A stretch of DNA of 64,000 bases. Origin: Gammaproteobacteria bacterium (lineage in GTDB: Bacteria; Pseudomonadota; Gammaproteobacteria; S012-40). Position 1 is the stretch's first letter. Each line of letters opens with the position of its first letter. Shown one piece after another: positions 8,305 to 18,149 of the stretch. The position numbers and the translations under genes are program-made. Under the pieces are notes generated by a model. It searched no databases. It had not been told where the DNA came from and saw only the letters and a program-made list of their open reading frames with translations. Location: NCBI GenBank assembly GCA_029881255.1, contig JAOUMY010000015.1, forward strand, positions 22,747-86,746, given 5' to 3'.

Positions 8305-11300
8305 ATGTCCAAGCTTCGTCATTCTGTCCTGATTCCTGTAATCGGGGCGATCTCGATATCTATGCTCAGTGGCTGTCTGGAATCACCCAAACCGTTTTCG
8401 GAGACCCATCCAGGTGCGGCAGATGCCGGAATGGACCACAGCGCTCACAATCAGAACAATCAAAATCAAAACCAGACACAGACGCAGAACACGACTATAG
8501 ACTATGTACCGAGCCAATGGGGTGCGAAACAGGAACTTGCCACCGACAATGTCACTGATAGTGGCGTAATGTTACATAGCCTTAAATTTACGCCGACCGC
8601 CCAAGGAAGCGGTTACGCGAATTGGGAGATCATGGGCCCAACAGGTAAAAGCGGTTTTGCATACTATGATGCTTCTGCATCTGCTCCAACCTTGACAGCA
8701 TCCTCGCCATTACCAACAGATCACACCGCATCTCATATCAGTTTTGCATACGATACATCCGCTGGCGATACGCTGGCTGCGTGGAGCAACAATAACACTA
8801 TACACACCAATCTGTTTATGCCTGGTATGGGAGCGTCCTGGATGACTGCGCAGGCTCGCGGCGCAGGTAAAAACCCACACGCCTTTATCAATAGCACGGG
8901 AGACCAGTTTGTCCTGGCTGAAGTAGCACTGACAGACGGCTTCGCGCTAGGAATGTATTCAAAATTATCCAGCAGCAGCAATTGGTCAACAACCGCAGCT
9001 CAGCTTGACCGGATTGGAAAAACGTTAAAGCAATATACTGTCGCGGTAGATAAGGACGGTGCTCCTGTCGTTGCCTGGTTAGAACAAACGCCAAATGCGG
9101 CAACAACAGATGAGCAATTTAGCGTCAACGTTGCACGCTATTCCACCACTGGTGGCTGGACACAAACTGGAACCGATATTTTCCCGTCTGGCAGTATCGT
9201 CACCGACGGCAATATTGTGTCTATGGCCCTGGCGATTGATAACGCCAATAACACATATATGATTGTTAGTACAAGCAACAATGGGCGTCACATTTATTCT
9301 GCCAAGCAAAGCAGCACAGCTTGGAACACTACGCAATTGAACAACCCTAACAAAACCAATACACATGTTGAAAACACGCCCGTTGTTGCTGGCTTTAAAA
9401 ACAACAAAATGCTAATCGCCTGGCTTGAACATGATTTGAATACAACTACGAACTCAGCAAAACCTGCGCTCTATTCGGGTGCCTCACTCAAAATCTACGC
9501 CCGTGAGGGTACCGGGGGAACAACGCGAATTATTGAACGTAGCATAAGCGCCGATACTCTCGCCGCTGAACGTGTTGTTGCTTCATCAACCACCGGTATG
9601 ACTATCGGAGCGCTTAGCGCTAATCTTGTCAATTCCGGCGAGGCCATACTATCCTGGGCTGAGAAAGGGGCATCAACGACCAATATAATGTCCAGCAACT
9701 ACACCATCAATACATCAGGCGCTGGCACCTGGTCTCAAAAAGAATTGATATTCTCGACGAACAGCACATCAATTCAGGTCGAAGCAACGTCGACTATGAT
9801 AGACGCTAATAAAAAAGGCGTTACCTTCTGGAGTGAAAAACCACCGGCGACAACGACGGGAACAAGTATCAAGATCTCACGTTCAACCAGAACCAACAGT
9901 TTGAACATACAAAGTTCCAACAATAACGATACGACTAACAACAATAACGATAACAATCAGAATGATAATAACAACCAAAATTCCACGTTGAGCCCAAACT
10001 GGCTTTCTGGAAACACCGCAGACATCACATTCCAAAGTTTTGATGGTGAGCAGATCGAAGGGCCTAAGATGCTTATCGACAACCTGGGAAATCGGATTGT
10101 TTACTTTTCGCGTAGTCCGCAAAGTTACGATTTTAATCAAGCCATGGAAGTAACGAATTACTTTGTTCGCTATAGCAATGGCGTATGGACACGGTTGCTA
10201 CAAAACAGCACCATTCTTGACGGCTTAGTTCAGCCTATTCGATTCAGCCAACTGCATATGGCAAAGAACACTGGAACGTTGGTGGGATTGGTTTCTGATC
10301 AGACACGTTATTTCGTTATATTCTATTCACCTGTCTCGGGGTGGAATAAATCGGTTGTTGAAGGAATTTCTGCGGGAAATACCCCGCCACGCCTTCATGT
10401 CGACGACGAAGGCATGGTGACGCTGATATACACAAAGTTTACACAAAATGTAACGACGCTAAACGCGGTCCACTATATGACTGCCACCAGCTTCAGCAAT
10501 GTATTTGAACTCAGCATCCCGAATGGCTCATACGAACTTGGGCACAATCATAATGTCACGCCTGGTGGAATTGTGCATATTGGCTGGATCGATACCGTTT
10601 TACATCAGACCCAGGGAGTTATTCGCGAGCTACATACTGCGACTTTTACTCCTCAATCTGGATGGACGGAAACTACACAAGTATTATCTAGCAATCAATT
10701 GGATAATTATCTACATACCCACTATATTGTAACGCCTACTGGTAAACAGGTTTTTCTTCAAAACGATGTACTCAATCACCGGCTACGGTACTCAATAAGA
10801 AGCACTGACGGAAGCTGGGGCGCGATAACCACATTGATCGAAAACTTTGTACCGGTGTCTGACCAATATGACAATCTGCTATCGTCTAAATCTCTACATG
10901 TGGCCACAGGTCGAGATGACAATGTTTTAGTCGTCTGGAAAGAGCCAATGGAAAATACATCCGCCGTCCCCATGTTTATGTATAAGTCAGTGATGCTTAA
11001 CGGAACGGACAATACATGGAGTTCTCCAAGCTCTATCTCTGGCGAATTACACGAAAGTCAGAAGCAATTGAATGTAACGCTTGTAGACAATACAACGGCT
11101 GTCGCTACCTGGGTTACAGGAGATTGGAAGAAGATTTATGCAAATACCTTTTCTCTCACTAGTGGTTGGGCGGTTACACCGAGTTTAATCGCAAATGAAG
11201 CTGGTGCTTCTAACTTATTGAAGCCGACTATTGTAAGCAACCTGACCGATACGATAATCGCTTGGAAAAAACAAACTCAGACAACAACCGGCTATGACAA

Positions 11301-11328
11301 TAGCATTTGGAGTTCAGTAAACCAATAA
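8305..11328 (+). CDS. Large secreted lipoprotein with propeller-like repeats
   Basis: This 1007-residue protein has a type II signal peptide with lipobox LSGC (Cys near residue 24) and leucine at +2, predicting outer-membrane anchoring. Next come a His/Met-containing GMDHSAHN segment and an Asn/Gln/Thr-rich linker. Two beta-rich halves follow, joined by an Asn/Asp-rich linker near residues 535-565. Both halves repeat a pattern such as VDKDGAPVVAWLEQ then ARYSTTGGWTQTG, resembling propeller blades of large extracellular proteins. No enzyme motif is recognised. I start at 8305 because GGAGGGGG lies 8 bp before that ATG. An upstream TTG would place the ribosome site inside the gene. A terminator follows, so it is probably monocistronic. 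Confidence 0.88.
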   Translation: MSKLRHSVLIPVIGAISISMLSGCLESPKPFSETHPGAADAGMDHSAHNQNNQNQNQTQTQNTTIDYVPSQWGAKQELATDNVTDSGVMLHSLKFTPTAQGSGYANWEIMGPTGKSGFAYYDASASAPTLTASSPLPTDHTASHISFAYDTSAGDTLAAWSNNNTIHTNLFMPGMGASWMTAQARGAGKNPHAFINSTGDQFVLAEVALTDGFALGMYSKLSSSSNWSTTAAQLDRIGKTLKQYTVAVDKDGAPVVAWLEQTPNAATTDEQFSVNVARYSTTGGWTQTGTDIFPSGSIVTDGNIVSMALAIDNANNTYMIVSTSNNGRHIYSAKQSSTAWNTTQLNNPNKTNTHVENTPVVAGFKNNKMLIAWLEHDLNTTTNSAKPALYSGASLKIYAREGTGGTTRIIERSISADTLAAERVVASSTTGMTIGALSANLVNSGEAILSWAEKGASTTNIMSSNYTINTSGAGTWSQKELIFSTNSTSIQVEATSTMIDANKKGVTFWSEKPPATTTGTSIKISRSTRTNSLNIQSSNNNDTTNNNNDNNQNDNNNQNSTLSPNWLSGNTADITFQSFDGEQIEGPKMLIDNLGNRIVYFSRSPQSYDFNQAMEVTNYFVRYSNGVWTRLLQNSTILDGLVQPIRFSQLHMAKNTGTLVGLVSDQTRYFVIFYSPVSGWNKSVVEGISAGNTPPRLHVDDEGMVTLIYTKFTQNVTTLNAVHYMTATSFSNVFELSIPNGSYELGHNHNVTPGGIVHIGWIDTVLHQTQGVIRELHTATFTPQSGWTETTQVLSSNQLDNYLHTHYIVTPTGKQVFLQNDVLNHRLRYSIRSTDGSWGAITTLIENFVPVSDQYDNLLSSKSLHVATGRDDNVLVVWKEPMENTSAVPMFMYKSVMLNGTDNTWSSPSSISGELHESQKQLNVTLVDNTTAVATWVTGDWKKIYANTFSLTSGWAVTPSLIANEAGASNLLKPTIVSNLTDTIIAWKKQTQTTTGYDNSIWSSVNQ

Positions 11329-11350
11329 AGTTGATCTATATTAACTTCAT

Positions 11351-11382
11351 AGCCCTCAGGATCTAGATCCTGGGGGCTTTTT
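11351..11382 (+). terminator. Intrinsic terminator after the lipoprotein gene
   Basis: AGCCCTCAGGATC, a two-base spacer TA, and GATCCTGGGGGCT form a 13-pair stem with one G-T pair, followed by TTTTT. It lies 22 bp after the stop codon. Confidence 0.9.
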
Positions 11383-11717
11383 CATATAACGATTTCAACA
11401 CTCAGCCATTGCTTCTCGTTTTGCACGGTCAGCCGATATTCCATCTGTCCCGATAAACCTTCGTCATCTAGTACGCAGCTGTTGAGCTAAAGAGTATCAC
11501 CATTAAGAACCAGAGGAGTTTATTCTGATTATACGGAGTAGGCATTTGACTGATTTTACATCGCGATCGTGCAGACAGAATAGAACACATAGACAGCAAG
11601 AAACTAGTAATGCTTGCGACCCAAAACAAGAGCTCGCTCAGCAGAGTGAAGTCAAATCACGAATATTCCTTAGCCTAATATCACTCGCAATTTATTCCTA
11701 CGTTTGGAGGTCAAAAC
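11383..11717. other. Intergenic region with no supported gene
   Basis: This stretch follows the lipoprotein terminator and precedes a small ORF with a strong ribosome site. A plus-strand frame from a TTG at 11546 could encode 62 residues, but composition gives no support. I see no tRNA or clear promoter. Confidence 0.5.
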
Positions 11718-11816
11718 ATGGCAGGTCGGTTTGAACAGCTCAGGGTATTGGTATGCAATGGGAAACGCTGCAATCTATTCACGCGAAACCAACAGGGTTC
11801 TGTCTTGCATAAATAA
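11718..11816 (+). CDS. Possible 32-residue small protein
   Basis: An ATG at 11718 is preceded by GGAGG with an ideal 7-bp spacing. It opens a frame of 33 codons ending in TAA at 11814-11816, directly at the foot of a strong hairpin. The product begins MAGRFEQLRVLVCNGKRCN and is basic, with two cysteines five residues apart and no membrane segment. No family is recognised. The VLVCNGKRC pattern faintly recalls the first cysteines of small [2Fe-2S] thioredoxin-like ferredoxins, but the rest of such a domain is absent, so a decayed fragment is an alternative. Support is the ribosome site only. Confidence 0.4.
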   Translation: MAGRFEQLRVLVCNGKRCNLFTRNQQGSVLHK

Positions 11817-11846
11817 AAAAAGCCTGCGGTATTCACCGCAGGCTTT
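11815..11846 (-). terminator. Strong intrinsic terminator for the outer-membrane protein gene
   Basis: A perfect 12-pair stem (AAAGCCTGCGGT with ACCGCAGGCTTT) has a four-base loop and, on the minus strand, is followed by a run of T. It terminates the gene ending at 11902. A second weaker inverted repeat (TTCAGGCC / GGCCTGAA) lies between it and that stop codon. Confidence 0.88.
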
Positions 11847-11901
11847 AATTCAGGCCCCGTTCTTATTACTGTTGAGGACCCGGCCTGAACTGAAAAAACG
11901 T

Positions 11902-13410
11902 CTAGAACATCGCCTCAAGGGCAAATGTTGCTATCCAGGTAGTACGCATTTGCGGACCCCACAAGTTTTGATATACCGGCAAAGTCAGCTCTGCTCTTGC
12001 GCCCCACATGCGATCTGCCGTGTTAACCTTGAAACCTAAGGTTCCATCTAAGCGCATGCCGCCGTAAAGAGAAGGATCAGCAGCGGGAGAACCCGGCATA
12101 TCCATCATGTTATGAGACATAGTAGTATTGATGTATATATGTTTGCCTTTGATTTTCTCTATGTCACTGAATGTGCCGCGCGCAAGTAGTGAAAAATAGC
12201 GAGAGACATGCCACTCAGTAAAAGCATTCAACTCACCCTTGTTTCCTAATCGGTACCCTGCGTTATTGTCATGAACTCTATAGATGTATTCGAATCCAGT
12301 ACCCAGTGTGAAATCTCCGAAACGGCGCGAGTACTTGAGTGAAGGCCTAACATCGAAAGAACCAGAACCTAGCTGCATACCGTAAGGCAAATAGGTATCT
12401 TGTATATTTGTCGCGTCCATCACCATTTTGCCAGACTCATAAATTGAACCGCTAGGAATTCCAACCCCCATTCCAATCACAACATCAAATGGCGTGCTAT
12501 ACAATAAACTGACTACAGAATCTCCGAATCCAGCGCTGGTCATAGTAGAGTCGACGCCGGTACTGGTTGCACTGCCATTATTCGTCGTCATACCCATTTC
12601 GTTGGCCATGAAATGCACCATCGCCATCACTGTCAGATTATTGGTAATGCCATACATACCCATCAGCATGTGCATCTGCATACTCATATCAGTGGGCGAC
12701 ATCATATAACCATAGGAATTGAGCACATCTTTAGCTGTAACGATTTTGGTCGTGTCGAGCATGTCCGCCATATTCATATAGGAATAGCGATACTCAAACA
12801 TCCACATTCCCTTACCATGAGACCCGTGATGATGTTGATGAGCACCGGAGTCACCTCCACCGCCACCTACGCTCGACATCAATGTGCCGTCAGGCATTAG
12901 GTGGTATCCAGCAGGTGCGACAGCAGTAGCAGGGTTATTGGCCATGATGCGTCCGTCTGGCATGCGATGAAAACCTGCAGGGACATCTTGCGCGATAACC
13001 CTTGCAGGTGGTGGCGGTTCCGCACCTTGCTCAAGTTTTACCAGGACACCATTTGCTCGCATGTAATATCCCGGAGGAGCGATGGCTGATGCAGGATTAT
13101 TCGCCATTAGTCGTCCATCGGGCATTCGATGAAAGCCCGGTGGCGTTTCGAATTCGTCTACCAATACTGTCGCGGGCTGAGAAACTGCCGGTGCAGATTC
13201 TTCCAGCTTGACCAGGACGCCGTTAGAGCGCAGGAAATAGCCAGGAGGAGCAATTGCGGTGGCAGGGTTATTTGCCATGATGCGGCCATCAGGCATTCGG
13301 TGGTAACCGGGAGGGAGCTCCTCAGCACCAGCAGGCGATGCAGATGTTACGGATGCCGCGAGTAGCAACGAATAAAATATGCGCTGCTTAAAACCAGAAC
13401 AAAACTGCAT
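11902..13410 (-). CDS. Met/His-rich outer-membrane barrel with threefold GYHRMPDG repeat
   Basis: This 502-residue protein begins with a signal peptide ending near SASPAGAEE. Three tandem copies of a roughly 57-residue unit follow, each reading close to PPGYHRMPDGRIMANNPA and then a PPGYxxRxNGVLVKLE half. The third copy is shortened. A Gly-rich linker, a His cluster (HQHHHGSHGKG) and a barrel-like region of about 290 residues end in ATFALEAMF, a typical outer-membrane C-terminus. The first barrel strands are extraordinarily methionine-rich. The region resembles transporter-type outer-membrane proteins found near copper genes, so metal handling is possible but unproven. I prefer the ATG at 13410 over a GTG at 13425, since GGGAAAG lies upstream of the ATG. 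Confidence 0.85.
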   Translation of the reverse strand: MQFCSGFKQRIFYSLLLAASVTSASPAGAEELPPGYHRMPDGRIMANNPATAIAPPGYFLRSNGVLVKLEESAPAVSQPATVLVDEFETPPGFHRMPDGRLMANNPASAIAPPGYYMRANGVLVKLEQGAEPPPPARVIAQDVPAGFHRMPDGRIMANNPATAVAPAGYHLMPDGTLMSSVGGGGGDSGAHQHHHGSHGKGMWMFEYRYSYMNMADMLDTTKIVTAKDVLNSYGYMMSPTDMSMQMHMLMGMYGITNNLTVMAMVHFMANEMGMTTNNGSATSTGVDSTMTSAGFGDSVVSLLYSTPFDVVIGMGVGIPSGSIYESGKMVMDATNIQDTYLPYGMQLGSGSFDVRPSLKYSRRFGDFTLGTGFEYIYRVHDNNAGYRLGNKGELNAFTEWHVSRYFSLLARGTFSDIEKIKGKHIYINTTMSHNMMDMPGSPAADPSLYGGMRLDGTLGFKVNTADRMWGARAELTLPVYQNLWGPQMRTTWIATFALEAMF

Positions 13411-13668
13411 AATCGACTTTCCCACACATTTATAGTAATGCGTTGAATTTTCACATCAAAACCTGAAGTCAAAATTACGAATTACGCTATTATTTTTAAT
13501 CTATATTTGGCTTGATTTTAACCAGGGAATTAAAGCCAAATCCTTGACGCCTTTGTGTTTTTTTCCGCTTGTTATAATCCTTTTGGGTGATACCCAGCTT
13601 AGTTTATTTCCTTTAGTATGGCCACCAGATAGAAAGACCTCAGCAAGGAGAATGGACAGGGACGTCAC

Positions 13669-14706
13669 CTATTCCATGCTGTTAGGGAAAAAGAGAATGG
13701 ATTCACCTTCAGGAACGATTCTAACGATATCGCCTACGCTGCAACTCTCGACAAACTCTCGATTCACTGCCTCAATCACTGTTCCATCGCTTAACGCTAT
13801 CTCTACTTCACATTCATCGATTGATGTCACCACATGAATAATCTTTCCGGTCAAGGCCACTTCGTCTTTATGCGCTAGTCGCAAATCTGATCGCTTAAAA
13901 TACAAGCGACCGCTTTCACCTTTAAACCCTGACTTGTATCTACAACTTCCCCAGGATCCAAACAAAGTATCGTTTTGGACTCTTTCAACCTCAAGACAGT
14001 TCGTCCATCCGAGCATTTTGGCTGCAACGGAATTTATCGGTTGTTCAAATAAAGTGTTCTGTTTTCCTGACTGGACAACAGAACCTTCATGCATCAAAAC
14101 AAGCTCATCGGCGAAATACCGCGCTTCATCCAAATCGTGGGTAACTAAAATGACAGTTTGGTTCCACTCACGCAACACTTGCTTAATTTCACGACGTAAC
14201 TGACGCCGCAAAGAAAAATCAATAGCGGATAGCGGCTCATCAAGAAGTAAGAGCGCCGGTTCGGTGGCTAGCGCTCTGGCCAATGCAACACGCTGTCGTT
14301 GCCCACCCGATAATTGCGCTGGTATTGAGGAAAGCTGATTTTCAAGATGTAGGCGTTTAGACCAATTAGTTGTTTGTTCTCGACGTCTATCCCGATTCAC
14401 ACCGAAACCTATGTTCTTTTCGACAGATAAATGTTCAAACAATGCGTAATCCTGAAACACCATACCGATGTGTCTATGTCGCGGTGGTAAGTAACGCTTA
14501 TGTTGACTGTCAAACCAGCATTCATCGTTAAAATCAATTCTGCCCTCGTCGGGTTTTTCCAGCCCAGCAATGAGCCTCAATAATGTCGTTTTACCACTGC
14601 CCGATGGGCCGAGTAAGACAACAATTTTTCCACCTTCAAATTCGAGATCTACGGACAAGGCGAATTCACGGTATTGCTTGCTGCAAGTTATGCTCAGACG
14701 ACTCAT
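13669..14706 (-). CDS. modC: Molybdate ABC transporter ATP-binding protein ModC
   Basis: ModC powers molybdate import through ModB. The 345-residue protein has Walker A GPSGSGKTTLLRLIAG near residue 32, signature LSGGQRQRVALARAL near 130, Walker B LLLDEPLSAID just after, and the switch histidine in VILVTHDLDEARY. The C-terminal third is a TOBE/Mop oxyanion-sensing domain, diagnostic for ModC-like ATPases. The start is the ATG that overlaps the modB stop (ATGA); an upstream in-frame start would lie inside modB. It is the last gene of modABC. Confidence 0.93.
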   Translation of the reverse strand: MSRLSITCSKQYREFALSVDLEFEGGKIVVLLGPSGSGKTTLLRLIAGLEKPDEGRIDFNDECWFDSQHKRYLPPRHRHIGMVFQDYALFEHLSVEKNIGFGVNRDRRREQTTNWSKRLHLENQLSSIPAQLSGGQRQRVALARALATEPALLLLDEPLSAIDFSLRRQLRREIKQVLREWNQTVILVTHDLDEARYFADELVLMHEGSVVQSGKQNTLFEQPINSVAAKMLGWTNCLEVERVQNDTLFGSWGSCRYKSGFKGESGRLYFKRSDLRLAHKDEVALTGKIIHVVTSIDECEVEIALSDGTVIEAVNREFVESCSVGDIVRIVPEGESILFFPNSME

Positions 14707-15380
14707 ACCCGCACTCCGCGATACCATCGTCGATTTGAGGTATACACTGCCAACAGGACTATAAATGAGAACAGCAACAAGATCGCCGAACTGATATGCG
14801 CAGAGGCGAAATCTATGGTTTCGACTTGCTCATAGATGGCAATAGAAATAACTTTAGTCTCACCTGGAATGTTACCGCCTACCATTAAAACCACACCGAA
14901 TTCACCAACAGTATGGGCGAAACCCAAAACCAGCGCTGTAATGAAACCGCGTCGTGCAAGTGGCATCACTATCAGAAAAAACGTTTGTACTTTGCTTTTT
15001 CCTAAGGTCCAGGAAGCTTCAATTACTCGTTTATCGATTAACTCGAAAGCGGTTTGCAAAGGCTGTACGACGAACGGCAACGAATAGAAACAGGACGCGA
15101 TAACTAATCCACTAAAGCTAAATGTCAGTGAGACACCAAACATTGACTGCCACACTTCGCCAATGGTGCCATTGGGACCAAGTAGGATAAGCATGTAGAA
15201 CCCAAGCACCGTGGGCGGTAAAACCAGCGGCAACGCTGTTATCGATTCGATTACCGTTTTCGTGGCGCTTCGTGTTGTCGCCAGCCACCACGCCAATGGC
15301 GTGCCCAATATCAACAGAACGAAAACCGTCAGTGCCGCCAGTTTAAAAGTCAATATGAATGGTGTAACGTCTATAGCCAT
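14703..15380 (-). CDS. modB: Molybdate ABC transporter permease ModB
   Basis: This 225-residue inner-membrane permease has five or six hydrophobic segments. It carries ALPLVLPPTVLGFYML, typical of ModB, and the cytoplasmic coupling loop around EASWTLGKSKVQTFFLIVMP, the EAA motif that contacts ModC. The gene is 3 bp after modA and overlaps modC by 4 bp, a translationally coupled operon. Confidence 0.95.
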   Translation of the reverse strand: MAIDVTPFILTFKLAALTVFVLLILGTPLAWWLATTRSATKTVIESITALPLVLPPTVLGFYMLILLGPNGTIGEVWQSMFGVSLTFSFSGLVIASCFYSLPFVVQPLQTAFELIDKRVIEASWTLGKSKVQTFFLIVMPLARRGFITALVLGFAHTVGEFGVVLMVGGNIPGETKVISIAIYEQVETIDFASAHISSAILLLFSFIVLLAVYTSNRRWYRGVRV

Positions 15381-15383
15381 AAA

Positions 15384-16169
15384 CTACTCGGCGTAGCCCA
15401 TTTTGTGGATGAGTGCTTGCGTCTTAACGGATTGCAAAAAGTCATAGAAAGCATGAGCTGCCGCATTGTCTTTCGCCCTTTTCAGGAGTACCGCTTGTTG
15501 CTCGATCGGTGTGTAATATTTCTGATTGGGAATCCAAACCTTGCCTACAGGTATTTTATCGTACGCCTCTATAATCTGCGAAAGCGCCACAAAGCCCATA
15601 TCGACATTCTGCGAAACTGTATAAAGAAACACTTGTCCTACGTTTTCGGCGCGTATGAGATTGCGTGGCTCAACCGCCTTTGAATATTGCCTTAGCACCT
15701 GATCGGCAGCGACGCCATAAGGTGCGAGGAGAGGATTGGCAATCGCAATTCGAGCCGATGAGTTTACCTGTTCAATAGTTAACGACTTTTCTGCTTGTAT
15801 TGAAAATAAGGCGAGAATTCCACGAGCGTAGGTAAAACGACTACCCGCCAGCACCCTACCTTCTTCCTCCAAACGCTGTGGCTCTGATTTATTTGCCGCG
15901 AGAAAAATATCGTATGGCGCGCCATTGAGTATCTGCGCATACAATTTTCCGGTCGATGCGCTGCTCATTTGTACTTTATGACCAGTCGTTGCTTCAAATT
16001 GTGACGCGATTTTTTTTGCGCTACTCAAAAAATTACTGGAAACCGCAATCGAGACTTGCCCGGCATCAACCCTCCCTGAACTGCAGAGCACACCGAATAG
16101 TAGGAGAATAACTCCCCCCTGAGTCGACTTTTGTCTGGAAAATAACGCCAAATTAATCACAGAAATCAA
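15384..16169 (-). CDS. modA: Molybdate-binding periplasmic protein ModA
   Basis: ModA captures molybdate or tungstate in the periplasm. The 261-residue product has a hydrophobic signal (VILLLFGVLCSSG) and then the family features: VSIAVSSNFLSSAKKIASQFE, SASTGKLYAQILNGAPYDIFLAANKSEPQRLEEEG, YARGILALFS, and IANPLLAPYGVAADQVL. The start is uncertain: a TTG at 16169 is used here, with a GTG three codons downstream as an alternative. Neither has a clear ribosome site. I looked for the classical ModE palindrome in the 255 bp upstream and did not find a convincing copy. Confidence 0.92.
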   Translation of the reverse strand: MISVINLALFSRQKSTQGGVILLLFGVLCSSGRVDAGQVSIAVSSNFLSSAKKIASQFEATTGHKVQMSSASTGKLYAQILNGAPYDIFLAANKSEPQRLEEEGRVLAGSRFTYARGILALFSIQAEKSLTIEQVNSSARIAIANPLLAPYGVAADQVLRQYSKAVEPRNLIRAENVGQVFLYTVSQNVDMGFVALSQIIEAYDKIPVGKVWIPNQKYYTPIEQQAVLLKRAKDNAAAHAFYDFLQSVKTQALIHKMGYAE

Positions 16170-16424
16170 GGTATTGAAAGCCTAATTCAATGCATCAGCA
16201 AGCAATAATATACTGTTATTCTCAACTATACACAATCAATAACTCTATGTTTTCTTGGAATAAACCCACTAAGTCTGCAAATGAACAAATATGACTTATG
16301 GACGCTCATAGACCGAAAAAGATGTAATCCAGATACATAAACTTATTCTGAGACATGTCCGATATGCAATGAAATTTAACAATTCGTTTCAAATCGTTAT
16401 CAGCGGTAAAGTGGCGAAGGCAGT

Positions 16425-18032
16425 ATGAAACAGATCAAATTCAAACAATTACTATTCTTTATGGCTTTGGGTACCGGAACCCTGCTCAGTATATTTGGTA
16501 TAGGCACATACCAGACCAGTAGTGATCTTACTGAAGCCATACGCAAACAAGAATCGCTTACCGACACCATGCTGTTACTGAAAGAGACACGTTTCAATAT
16601 TGTGCAAATTCAGCAATTCCTGACTGATGTCGGCGCTACAGGTGACTACGGAGCGCAATCTGAAGCACAGGAACATCTCGCCGCTGCAAACTCCTTATTG
16701 GATAAACTTTCAAATGATCATCCCATACTCAAGGTGGCTCTGCTTGAGGCTAAGCAATCGCTACATGCGCTTTATGATACGGGTGTGCGGATGGCAGAGG
16801 CCTATGTAGAGATAGGCCGTGATGAGGGTAACGCGATAATGAAGGCCTCCGGCTCCGGATTTGATGATGCCTCAGCCCTACTCGCTTCACAGATTGAAGC
16901 CATGGTAAAAACGGTAGATGAAGAATATCGGGAATCTGTGCGCGTGCTTGACGAGGTAACTGCGCTAAAAACAAAATTTGGATACGCCAATGTTGCAACC
17001 ACATTAATGTTATTCATGATTATTTTCAGTACGATTTATCGAAAAATTTTACCTCCATTGAATAATCTGATGCGCTCGCTTAACGATTTGAACAGTGGCC
17101 GCTCAGATCTGTCCCGCCGCTTGCCGGTAGACAGCTCAGACGAACTAGGACTCGTAGTAAATCAATTCAATCTATTCATTGACAAATTGCAGCGCATGGT
17201 CGACCAGCTTCGCAATTCGGTTACGCCTGTTGCAGACGCTGCACATAAAGTGGAAGAAGCCAGTAGCAAAACCCATGAAAGTTCACAGACCCAGGCTGAA
17301 GAGACTGAAAAAGTTGCTGCTGCGATCACTGAAATGGCTGCAACCGTGCAGGAAGTCGCAAGAAATGCGTCTACAACTATGGATGCCACTGACAGCGCAA
17401 TGGATCAAGCCAAACACGGAAACGCTGTTGTTAAACAAACCATAGAAAATATCAATGCCTTGGCAAATGAAGTAGAAAACGCATCCAAGGTCATTAACCA
17501 AATGGATAGCTTTAGTATTGAGGTTGGTAACGTCCTCGAAGTCATCAAAGAAATTGCGGAACAAACTAATTTGCTGGCATTAAACGCCGCGATTGAAGCC
17601 GCACGAGCAGGAGAACAGGGTCGAGGATTTGCGGTTGTCGCGGACGAAGTGCGAACGCTTGCCGGACGCACCCAATCCTCAACAGCCGAAATTGAGGACA
17701 TGGTGGACAAACTACAACGCACGGCGCGTACTGCGGTTAGCGCCATGCAGTCCGGCCATGAAAAGGCCAAACTAAGTGTTCATAGCGCCTCAATTGCGGG
17801 CGAGTCGCTCGACACCATCACCGCAGCGGTAACCACCATTCATAACATGACAGCGCAGATTGCAACTGCCGCAGAGGAACAAAATGCAGTCGCGGAGGAA
17901 ATCAATCGAAACGTACTTGTTATCAGAGATATTGCCTCTAACAATTTTGTCTCGGCAAACGATGCGAAACGGGAACTCTCCGTGTTGGTCGAATTGGCCG
18001 ACCATCTTAAAGAGGTATCGCAGCAGTTCTAA
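16425..18032 (+). CDS. Methyl-accepting chemotaxis protein
   Basis: This 535-residue inner-membrane chemoreceptor has a membrane segment at about 8-28, a periplasmic helical sensor of about 160 residues, a second membrane segment near 185-203, a HAMP linker ([15 protein letters not shown]) and a long coiled-coil signalling domain. The conserved hairpin tip [20 protein letters not shown], then [18 protein letters not shown], falls near residues 380-415 and contacts CheA and CheW. The helical periplasmic domain suggests a four-helix-bundle sensor; the ligand is unknown. No CheR-binding pentapeptide is seen at the C-terminus. It is next to, and convergent with, a hybrid sensor kinase. Confidence 0.93.
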   Translation: MKQIKFKQLLFFMALGTGTLLSIFGIGTYQTSSDLTEAIRKQESLTDTMLLLKETRFNIVQIQQFLTDVGATGDYGAQSEAQEHLAAANSLLDKLSNDHPILKVALLEAKQSLHALYDTGVRMAEAYVEIGRDEGNAIMKASGSGFDDASALLASQIEAMVKTVDEEYRESVRVLDEVTALKTKFGYANVATTLMLFMIIFSTIYRKILPPLNNLMRSLNDLNSGRSDLSRRLPVDSSDELGLVVNQFNLFIDKLQRMVDQLRNSVTPVADAAHKVEEASSKTHESSQTQAEETEKVAAAITEMAATVQEVARNASTTMDATDSAMDQAKHGNAVVKQTIENINALANEVENASKVINQMDSFSIEVGNVLEVIKEIAEQTNLLALNAAIEAARAGEQGRGFAVVADEVRTLAGRTQSSTAEIEDMVDKLQRTARTAVSAMQSGHEKAKLSVHSASIAGESLDTITAAVTTIHNMTAQIATAAEEQNAVAEEINRNVLVIRDIASNNFVSANDAKRELSVLVELADHLKEVSQQF

Positions 18033-18149
18033 ACTCGCCACTATGTATAAACTGATTGCGTTTCGAGAATACGCGACCTACCTAGGGTGATTTTCCTGTC
18101 CGATGATATCGAAACACCTCCAAGATAATGAAAATATAGAACTAGCGTC

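Noticed and set aside
11546..11734. 62-residue plus-strand frame starting with TTG
   Set aside because: Low-complexity and rich in Arg, Gln and Ser, with a start-like TTG that also resembles a -35 box; the 11718 frame has better support.
13544..13837. Plus-strand frame before modC with a TATAAT-like box at 13574
   Set aside because: The box points into the antisense of modC and the frame ends inside it; no gene is served.
16170..16424. Possible ModE box upstream of modA
   Set aside because: AATAA and TTATT arms are present but the TATATA spacing and CG ends of the known site are absent; probably chance in AT-rich DNA.
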